DNA from: Pseudomonas anuradhapurensis
GTDB taxonomy: Bacteria; Pseudomonadota; Gammaproteobacteria; Pseudomonadales; Pseudomonadaceae
Direction of reading: 5' to 3'
NCBI RefSeq assembly: GCF_014269225.2
Contig: NZ_CP077097.1
Location: 1,122,001 to 1,186,000, forward strand
DNA length: 64,000 nt
Shown: one piece after another, positions 9,321-15,137 of the stretch
How the letters are laid out: every line of letters begins with the position of its first letter
Position numbering within the stretch: the stretch's first letter is position 1
Program-made: the position numbers and the translations under genes
Notes under the pieces: generated by a model
The model's input: the letters and a program-made list of their open reading frames with translations, nothing else
What the model was told of the DNA's origin: nothing
Databases searched by the model: none

Positions 9321-9343
9321 TCGCAGTGACTGGTAGGGCCTAG

Positions 9344-9357
9344 CAATGCATGCATTG
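9344..9357. promoter_or_regulatory. Palindrome over the alpA start codon
   Basis: CAATGCATGCATTG is a perfect 14-bp palindrome that includes the ATG of the AlpA-type gene (9346). It may be an autoregulatory operator or a start-occluding hairpin. Confidence 0.35.
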
Positions 9358-9564
9358 AACAGAAAACTCATCGACAAAAAGACGCTCTTGTCGATGATTC
9401 CGCTGTGTGAGCGCACGATCTATAACTTTGAGATGAAGGGGAAGTTCCCGCGCCGAATTGCGTTGAGTAGCCGCAAGGTCGTCTGGGATTTAGCTGAGGT
9501 TGAGCAGTGGATAGATTCATGTAAGGAGGCAGGCCCCGCGCGTAGGCCGGGAAGGGCAGTCTAA
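9346..9564 (+). CDS. alpA: AlpA-family regulator / excisionase-like
   Basis: A 72-aa protein made almost entirely of a winged helix-turn-helix of the AlpA/MerR-like excisionase type: an N-terminal LIDKKTLLSMIPLCERTIYNFE helix pair, then FPRRIALSSRKVVWDLAEVEQWI. In P4-like elements AlpA-type proteins activate the integrase or act as directionality factors. Here it heads the replication module and lies 57 bp before the likely start of the primase-like gene, so the two are probably one operon. Regulation by the phased repeats and palindrome just upstream is likely but inferred. Confidence 0.85.
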   Translation: MHALNRKLIDKKTLLSMIPLCERTIYNFEMKGKFPRRIALSSRKVVWDLAEVEQWIDSCKEAGPARRPGRAV

Positions 9565-9621
9565 GCAGTGCTGGGTGTTATCCCGCAGCTTGCGCTGTTC
9601 AGTCCCGGGGAGGAGGCGCAG

Positions 9622-10761
9622 ATGTATCACGATAGTACTAGGAGCGGTTTTTTCTCGTTGCTCGTCGATTCTCGTGGTGGAAAACGGCAGTTCTCTCATC
9701 GCTTGGCCGACATGCCGAAGGTGCTCAGTCTGTTGGACAAAAAGGTTGACACTTGGATTTCGCAGGCTGAGTTCATCCGGCCCAATCGGCGCGTCGTCAA
9801 TCTATTGCGGCTGGGCCTGCTGTTCGCTGACCTCGATACCTACCGCGTGCCCGAGTTGGCCAGCCGCAAGCCCGACGAGCTGGCCGCCTCCGTGCTGTTC
9901 CTTTGCGCCGACGCGGGGTTGCCCGCGCCCTCGATACTGATCTACAGCGGCCGTGGCATACAAGCCAAATGGCTGCTGGAGGGCACGATACCTCGGCAAG
10001 CCTTACCCCGCTGGAACGCCTGCCAACGTTACCTTGTAGATCGCCTTGCTCACGTAGGCGCCGACCCCATGGCCAAGGACGCTAGCCGCGTGCTGCGCAC
10101 CGTGGAGACGGTCAACAGCAAGAGCGGCGAGGTCTGCCGTGTGGTTCACGTCCAGGCGGGAACCGATGGCCAGCCAATCCGCTACAACTTCGAGTATCTG
10201 GCCGAGACACTGCTACCGGCGGCCCGTTGGACTATCGAGCAGCATCGGCAGGAACAAGCCGAGAGCCGCACCAAGAAAAAGCCTTTCCTTTTGGTGCCCG
10301 GAGGCAAAGCCGACAACCTGCGCGGATTCTCAGGTCGACAGCTTGCTTGGGATCGCCTCGAAGACCTGCGCAAGCTGGCCGAGCTGCGCGGCGGCGTCGG
10401 AGAAGGCAGCCGGATGCAGCACCTATTCTGGCGGCTCAACTTCCTGCTGCTGTCCGGGGCGACCAACAGCAAGCAGATGTACCACGAAGCCGCTGCGCTG
10501 GCCCGCGAACTCGATCCGCAGTGGAACAGCCGTTCCAAGGAACTGATGACACTGTTCAGCAAGGCCAAAGCCTATGAGGCCGGGGAGAAAGTGACCTTTG
10601 GCGGCAAGGATTTCACGCCCCTTTACACGCCCAAGAACGATACCCTTATCGACCTGTTCAGGATCACCACCGAGGAACAGCGGCAGCTCAAAACCATTGT
10701 CAGCCAAGCCGAAGCCGCAGAACGCCACAGGAAGCGCGCAGACGCGCCGCCGGTGCGGTAG
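9622..10761 (+). CDS. Primase-like (AEP) replication protein, likely frameshifted at the C-terminus
   Basis: A 379-aa protein if started at ATG 9622, chosen because GGAGGAGG lies five bases before it; a GTG at 9568 is in frame but has no such site. It resembles archaeo-eukaryotic primases and plasmid replicases: LLFADLDTY supplies Asp70/Asp72 of the metal site and LIYSGRGIQAKWLLEG (107-121) the catalytic sheet. It would prime or initiate replication of the excised element. Oddity: the frame stops at 10761, but another frame continues to 10919 and encodes KPWEALGMSRRSWYRAGKP, the kind of WxxxGxSRxxWYR tail found at the ends of such proteins. A one-base shift near 10720-10755 has probably cut off the native tail. 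The candidate origin repeats follow directly. Confidence 0.75.
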   Translation: MYHDSTRSGFFSLLVDSRGGKRQFSHRLADMPKVLSLLDKKVDTWISQAEFIRPNRRVVNLLRLGLLFADLDTYRVPELASRKPDELAASVLFLCADAGLPAPSILIYSGRGIQAKWLLEGTIPRQALPRWNACQRYLVDRLAHVGADPMAKDASRVLRTVETVNSKSGEVCRVVHVQAGTDGQPIRYNFEYLAETLLPAARWTIEQHRQEQAESRTKKKPFLLVPGGKADNLRGFSGRQLAWDRLEDLRKLAELRGGVGEGSRMQHLFWRLNFLLLSGATNSKQMYHEAAALARELDPQWNSRSKELMTLFSKAKAYEAGEKVTFGGKDFTPLYTPKNDTLIDLFRITTEEQRQLKTIVSQAEAAERHRKRADAPPVR

Positions 10762-11185
10762 ACCGGGATACTTACGAGCAGGCGTCCCTGACCCGCCAGA
10801 AGCCTTGGGAGGCCCTTGGGATGAGTCGTCGCAGTTGGTATCGAGCAGGTAAGCCAACGGCCCACGAGCCTGAGACAAGTCCGTGCGTATTACACATAGA
10901 AAAACCATCGGGCTGTTGATATCAACACAGTCTGGTTTGCACCAACGGGCGCAGGATCACAGGGGATAACGGTAGTTGGCACAAGTCCGTGCGTATTACT
11001 AATGGCGAAGCCCCCGGGTTTTGACGGCGGCCCATTCGCGCAGGTTATCCGCAGCTTCGCCTCACTGATTCTTCATCCTTAGAGGGATGTTCAAAGTCCA
11101 TGCGTATTACTAATTTTGCTACTACAAGCTCATCTCTGAAAATGGGCGGGGAGTGGTGATGCCCCCACCCTTACTGCTGGATGAG
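10762..11185. other. Candidate replication origin region
   Basis: 424 bp without a clear gene. It contains the displaced C-terminal frame of the replication protein (to 10919), three long direct repeats, a perfect palindrome TGTTGATATCAACA (10914-10927) and a DnaA-box-like TTATCCGCA (11045-11053). Iterons, a DnaA-like box and a palindrome directly after a replication gene are the usual makeup of a plasmid origin. No AT-rich melting zone stands out, so this is inference. Confidence 0.45.
10875..11114. repeat. Three spaced direct repeats (iteron-like)
   Basis: The core AAGTCC(G/A)TGCGTATTAC occurs at 10877-10893, 10983-10999 and 11094-11110; the first two copies match over ACAAGTCCGTGCGTATTAC, and the last two continue with TAAT. 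Spacings are 106 and 111 bp, too long for a CRISPR array and without variable-spacer character. They are best read as binding sites for the upstream replication protein or another element protein. Confidence 0.65.
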
Positions 11186-11509
11186 CTACTGACGATTCTC
11201 GGGGGCCTCTCGCCTTTGAGCTTTCTGCACCGCTCGTATCGCCATCACAATTTGTTGGGCCTGGGCTGCACTGTTCTTGCTACCCAGCAAAGGAAGGCGA
11301 TTCAGGTGCTGCGCTCCGGAAAACATGTGAAAGGAGGCCGAAAGGGCCAGCGGGCTTACTCGAAGCTGCAAAGCAGTCCATTGTTGATCCAGTCTATCGA
11401 GCAATGGTCCATGGCCTTTGCTCCGTAGCCACCTACCGAGCGCCCACAAGGCGATTGCTGAGGTCGATGCGAACACGGCGAATCCTGCGAACTTCAAAAT
11501 TGCCATCAT
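11186..11509 (-). CDS. Small membrane-anchored protein after trbL
   Basis: 107 aa with one N-terminal hydrophobic segment (AILKFAGFAVFASTSAIALWAL) followed by a basic soluble tail. Its ATG overlaps the trbL stop as ATGA, so it is translationally coupled to trbL and is the last gene of the minus-strand trb block. I do not recognise the family. Given the coupling it may help TrbL or mark the cell surface (exclusion), but that is inference. Confidence 0.6.
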   Translation of the reverse strand: MMAILKFAGFAVFASTSAIALWALGRWLRSKGHGPLLDRLDQQWTALQLRVSPLALSASFHMFSGAQHLNRLPLLGSKNSAAQAQQIVMAIRAVQKAQRREAPENRQ

Positions 11510-13071
11510 GGTTGTTTCTCCGGTTGGTCGTTGCTTGAGGTCGTTCCTGACACATTTAGCGATGTCAGTTGGCCGAGTATGGAATTGCTTTCAGAGGCCG
11601 GACGAATAAGGTTGGATTCTGCTTCTGCAGCATCTCCGCTATGGGTCGGAACGGTTGTACTGGACTCATCAGAAGCGGGGGACGAAGAGCCGGCACCGAG
11701 AGAAAAAGAGTACGCGTTCTCCATGCCCGGCACGGCCATTGAGGCCATCACTCCGAGTGCCTTTGCTCCGCCATTTGCTGCTTGGGAAAGTGCGTTGCCG
11801 GAGCTGACAACGCTTTCTCGCTGTGTCGCTTGTTGGTCTTTGTCATTGCTGCCCAGGACGTTTTTTCCAGCCGGCTCGTTGGCCTGCTTAGCGCTGCTTG
11901 CCGTTTGCTGTGGGGCCGCGCTGCCGCCTACTCGAGCACCGGAAGCCGCTGCTCCTTTGGCAGCTGCTTGTCCGCCAATACTTGTACCGATGCCAGCGGT
12001 TGCACTGCCGCTGGAGGCGGTCGCCGCAGGCGCACCGGCAAAGCTGGAGTTGATCGAAGTTGCCAGACCGCCGCCAGCCCCACTGGCACCGGCGGCAACG
12101 CTAGTCCCAGAAGCACCGAGAGCACCAGCAGCAGGAGCGGCAGCCCCAGCCGTGGCGATAGTGGCCGCAGCAGCTGCCGCCCCGGCAGCACCAGCCACTG
12201 CCATTCCACCAATGGCCGAGCCGCCGCCCATTGATGTACCGCTAATCATGCCGCCGATTAGGTCAGGAATCGTCTTCGTCAGGTAGCAGCACACCAAGGC
12301 TAAACCGACCATTGTCATCAATGAGGCTTCGTCGTTGGTGTAGGCAGCTAACCATTCTTTGGCCGACTGTACGATCAGCCCGACGATCAGAGTCAAGACG
12401 AACAACTTGGCGCCGATTGCCACGGTGAACCGCATGGGAGCAATCGCGAAATCGCGTGTCCATTGCGAGCCACCAAAACCGTAGAACAACACTGACGCGT
12501 TGATGATTACGTAGGCCTCTACGAGCGTCACAAACATAAACGCTGCGATAAAGGCGAAGCACGCCAAGACCAGTACCGCGCATACTGCGATCAGAACTCC
12601 TTTGCCCGGAGAGAACACTGAAATGCCCTTCACCATAGTGCGGCCGAAGTCCAGGGCTATCGCGAGCATATCGCCGGGTTCTAACGCTCGGCCAAGACCG
12701 CTCGCTGATGCGGCCGCGTCGCGGAAGCTGTCAACAATGGCTGTCGACCATTCCACGGAGTAGGTCATTACCGCCAGGAAGAAACCGATCACTATGATGA
12801 AGCGCAGCAGCTCTCCGACTATCTCGCCCAAATCAGCTTGTTTCATGACCAGAGGCATAACCGTCCAGATAAATTGGATAGTGGCGAGCAGCCAAAATAA
12901 TCTTATGGCGTAGTCGTACAGCTTTCCTGACCACTGGTGAGACTGCTGCAAAACGAGATCTAGCAGGCCCTGAACCGAGGTGTCGGCATGGGACAGGTCT
13001 GTTGCAGCCATAGCATTTCCGGCCAAGAGCATGCTTGCTAAAGCAATAAATAAGAGCAGGCGACGTTCCAT
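11506..13071 (-). CDS. trbL: TrbL/VirB6-like conjugation membrane protein
   Basis: 521 aa. A signal-like start (MERRLLLFIALASMLLAGNAMA) is followed by about six strong membrane segments between 45 and 270, then a long low-complexity Ala/Gly/Ser tail with no membrane segment. This layout is that of TrbL, the inner-membrane channel component of P-type type IV secretion. It follows a trbK-like gene by 2 bp and is coupled to the 107-aa gene after it. The rest of a type IV system (VirB4/TrbE, VirB8/TrbF, TrbG, TrbI, coupling protein) is absent from the island, so TrbL could only act by joining a helper machine or as a leftover. Confidence 0.85.
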   Translation of the reverse strand: MERRLLLFIALASMLLAGNAMAATDLSHADTSVQGLLDLVLQQSHQWSGKLYDYAIRLFWLLATIQFIWTVMPLVMKQADLGEIVGELLRFIIVIGFFLAVMTYSVEWSTAIVDSFRDAAASASGLGRALEPGDMLAIALDFGRTMVKGISVFSPGKGVLIAVCAVLVLACFAFIAAFMFVTLVEAYVIINASVLFYGFGGSQWTRDFAIAPMRFTVAIGAKLFVLTLIVGLIVQSAKEWLAAYTNDEASLMTMVGLALVCCYLTKTIPDLIGGMISGTSMGGGSAIGGMAVAGAAGAAAAAATIATAGAAAPAAGALGASGTSVAAGASGAGGGLATSINSSFAGAPAATASSGSATAGIGTSIGGQAAAKGAAASGARVGGSAAPQQTASSAKQANEPAGKNVLGSNDKDQQATQRESVVSSGNALSQAANGGAKALGVMASMAVPGMENAYSFSLGAGSSSPASDESSTTVPTHSGDAAEAESNLIRPASESNSILGQLTSLNVSGTTSSNDQPEKQP

Positions 13072-13073
13072 AA

Positions 13074-13262
13074 TCAGTACCCCTTAACGCCGCCGCGAGA
13101 GTTAGGACGTGCCTCAAAAGCAGCATCTGCGTCATGCTGTTGCCTATGTTGCTCAGCTGCCACAGCACAGTCGCTATCGCGTTGAATGACCACAGTGACA
13201 ACCGAGCCCATCATCGCGGCCCCGGCGCAAATGAGGGTCATGACCCATTTCGAGATAACCAT
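13074..13262 (-). CDS. TrbK-like small entry-exclusion candidate
   Basis: 62 aa: one N-terminal hydrophobic segment (VMTLICAGAAMMGSVVTVVI), then a short polar tail. Size and position between trbJ and trbL are those of TrbK, the entry-exclusion protein of P-type plasmids, but no proper lipobox is visible (the residue before Cys is Ile). Its last residues, RGGVKGY, are the same as those of TrbJ next to it. In both genes the codons for that tail contain AAGGGG, which serves as the ribosome site of the following gene. Function is inferred from position. Confidence 0.6.
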   Translation of the reverse strand: MVISKWVMTLICAGAAMMGSVVTVVIQRDSDCAVAAEQHRQQHDADAAFEARPNSRGGVKGY

Positions 13263-13264
13263 CT

Positions 13265-14059
13265 TCAGTACCCCTTCACACCGCCGCGTTTACTTTCACG
13301 CGATTCAAATTGCTGCTCGGCTGCTTCGCTAGCGGCTTTTCGGTCGCCTTGCTGAGCCATGTAATTACCCTGCATATTGATTTGCGTGGCCACCAGATCA
13401 CGCAGCTTTTGGAGTTGCTGCACGTTCTGCGAAGCTATTTCATTGCCCGCCTGCATGGCTTGCATCCGTCCTGCGGCACTTTGCGAACGTGCCACTATTT
13501 GGTTGAGCAGAGCATCTTCTGACTGGAAAGTGCTGGTGTTGATGTTCGCCGCTTCCATAGCTATTTTGGCGTTGTCGCGTCCTTGCTCCGACCATTTTTT
13601 ATAACGATCTCGCGTTGGAGTTTCTACGGAGTTTGCCGCTTGTTGAAGGTAGGATTCGAAGCCTGGAAATGCAGTATTGAACTGCGCATCCATGTTCTCA
13701 ATTTGACGGCCCAACGCCTGCGAACGTTGATAGATATTGATCACACTTTTAAGGTCGGCAGCGATGCTCCCGAACATCGAATCGGGTAGGCCAGTGCCTT
13801 GTGTGACCATGTTCTGATACTGCTGTATTTGAGTTTGAAGTTGCTGGGCTGTGTTTAGTGCCGTGTTGACTTGTTCGGCATACTCGAACATCTGTTGATA
13901 GAACGTCGAGCAATTTGCGCAATAGATGGCGTAAGCAGGGGAGGGCGCAGTGTAAATACCCACTCCGACGAATGTGCTTGCCATCGCGATAGCAAGCCTT
14001 AATTTTCGACCTGACTTTCGCGAGGCATAAGCCAAGGGGGTCCCTGATTCCTGATCCAT
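13265..14059 (-). CDS. trbJ: TrbJ-like conjugal transfer protein
   Basis: 264 aa from ATG 14059, chosen because GAGGAA lies six bases before it; the open frame extends upstream to 14146 without a better start. A long n-region and signal peptide end at SPAYA, then IYCANCSTFYQQMFEYAEQVNTA, the typical start of mature TrbJ/VirB5-like proteins, followed by long Gln-rich coiled-coil helices. VirB5-class proteins form the tip of the conjugative pilus. It is the first gene of the minus-strand block trbJ-trbK-trbL. It ends in RGGVKGY, shared with the next gene. Confidence 0.85.
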   Translation of the reverse strand: MDQESGTPLAYASRKSGRKLRLAIAMASTFVGVGIYTAPSPAYAIYCANCSTFYQQMFEYAEQVNTALNTAQQLQTQIQQYQNMVTQGTGLPDSMFGSIAADLKSVINIYQRSQALGRQIENMDAQFNTAFPGFESYLQQAANSVETPTRDRYKKWSEQGRDNAKIAMEAANINTSTFQSEDALLNQIVARSQSAAGRMQAMQAGNEIASQNVQQLQKLRDLVATQINMQGNYMAQQGDRKAASEAAEQQFESRESKRGGVKGY

Positions 14060-14193
14060 ATCGAATTCCTCGTCTGTGGCGCTCGAGGTTCGATTATTCA
14101 CTGATATGGGATGGTTATAAACATGCGGATAGTTATCTATCCGCATCGACTGAAGTGCATAAAGGGCCGAAATGATCGTAGGGGATTCGTCGC

Positions 14194-14263
14194 AAGGAAA
14201 CTAAAGGCAACTAAAGGAAATTCAAAGCAACACAAGGAAACTTAAGAATAATTTAGGAAATTA
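14194..14263. repeat. Seven tandem 10-bp A-rich units
   Basis: AAGGAAACTA, AAGGCAACTA, AAGGAAATTC, AAAGCAACAC, AAGGAAACTT, AAGAATAATT and TAGGAAATTA follow one another without gaps. The 10-bp period places the AAGGAA motif on one face of the helix seven times, which suggests cooperative protein binding or intrinsic bending near the transfer origin or trbJ promoter. Confidence 0.65.
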
Positions 14264-14404
14264 TAAGTTGGTTTTGTTGCGGTGGCGGAAAATTTCCTTA
14301 AATTTATGTGAGTTGCACTTATCGGGACGGCAAGATGTGTGTTGTGGGCCCACAAGCTCCGCTTGTTGACCCCCACCACCTTGCATTACTCGCCTTCGGC
14401 TCGA

Positions 14405-14428
14405 CGGTATCTTGCTCTGCGAGGCCTA
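14405..14428 (+). other. oriT-like nick region
   Basis: GGTATCTTGCTCTGCGAGGC contains TATCTTGC, close to the P-type nick core YATCCTG, 55 bp before a TraJ-like gene. As I remember the RP4/RK2 oriT fragment, it also contains ATCCTGCTCTGCGAGGC, nearly identical to this stretch; this comparison is from memory. Which strand is nicked is not decided. Confidence 0.45.
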
Positions 14429-14471
14429 CTGTTGCTGCCGCGACTCATCGATCAGAACGAGGAGCATCGAA

Positions 14472-14852
14472 ATGAAGAAAGACAGGACACCAAAAGGTGA
14501 GGGTGAGCGGCCGCGCCGCGAGGTGCCTCCAATCAAGGTTTTTGTGACTGATGACGAGAAAGCAGAGTTGTCCAGGCGAGCAGCGTCGTGCGGTTTATCC
14601 AGTGCCGCTTTCATGAGAGCTGCCGGCCTGAATCACCCTGTAAAAGCGCGGGCCGATCTTGAAGCGATTGGCGAGCTGGTGAAGCTGAACGGCGACCTTG
14701 GTCGAGTCGCTGGCTTATTAAAGCTCTGGCTCGCGGAAAAGCGTGGCCAAGGAGCGAGTGCCGTTGAGGTCGAGCGTATGATGATTGAGTTTCGCGAGTT
14801 GCAGCAGGGCATTCGGGAAAAAATGAGCTGCATCGTCTCTGCTCGAAGGTAG
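14472..14852 (+). CDS. traJ: TraJ-like oriT-binding mobilization protein
   Basis: 126 aa from ATG 14472, which has GAGGAG seven bases upstream; the open frame to 14412 adds an unlikely Cys-rich leader. The sequence follows RP4 TraJ closely in pattern: PPIKVFVTDDEKAELSRRA (ribbon-helix-helix), then AGLNHP and the hallmark LNGDLGRVAGLLKLWL. TraJ binds the oriT inverted repeat and brings in the TraI relaxase. Normally traI follows; here a methyltransferase block follows after 285 bp and no relaxase is found in the window, so the element relies on a relaxase in trans or has lost it. Confidence 0.85.
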   Translation: MKKDRTPKGEGERPRREVPPIKVFVTDDEKAELSRRAASCGLSSAAFMRAAGLNHPVKARADLEAIGELVKLNGDLGRVAGLLKLWLAEKRGQGASAVEVERMMIEFRELQQGIREKMSCIVSARR

Positions 14853-15137
14853 CCGAGTGATCAACGTGCTGGTCGGCTTTGGATTGTGCGTCCAATGCCC
14901 GAGTTGATGGGCTATAAGTGAGTCTGCACTCCCGCCGTAGTCTGCTGAAAGGCAGTGGGTCGCGCCTATCCGAGCTGTGTGGGGCCGCTTGATTGGGATG
15001 GTGGCGCCATTTGCGTAAAACCGGGCATTGGGAGTTCGTCCCTTGCACACTCTTTGCCGTATCATCCATCCATTTGTATTGACGGCGGGTAATGCCCGTC
15101 GTTGCGGACTTGGCAGCAGTGACCGGAACAGCACCAC
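14853..15137. other. Spacer where a relaxase gene would be expected
   Basis: 285 bp. A GTG frame right after traJ (VINVLVGFGLCVQCPS) stops after 16 codons and may be the stub of a deleted relaxase gene, but it does not resemble a TraI start. The remainder presumably holds the promoter of the downstream methyltransferase operon; no clear -35/-10 pair was recognised. Confidence 0.3.

Larger units (their letters stand above)
14060..14471. other. Divergent control region and oriT candidate
   Basis: 412 bp between trbJ (minus) and the TraJ-like gene (plus). It holds the 10-bp phased repeat, a 14-bp palindrome TTGTGGGCCCACAA (14342-14355), an overlapping inverted repeat ACAAGC-TCC-GCTTGT (14352-14366) and a TATCTTGC core close to the P-type nick consensus. 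No gene is seen. In RP4, traJ is likewise transcribed away from oriT. Confidence 0.5.

Noticed and set aside
10875..11114. Possible CRISPR array
   Set aside because: Only three repeats with spacings above 85 bp and imperfect third copy; no cas genes in the window.
14412..14471. Longer start for the TraJ-like protein
   Set aside because: Adds a Cys-rich leader through the oriT-like region; the ATG at 14472 has a GAGGAG site at the right distance.
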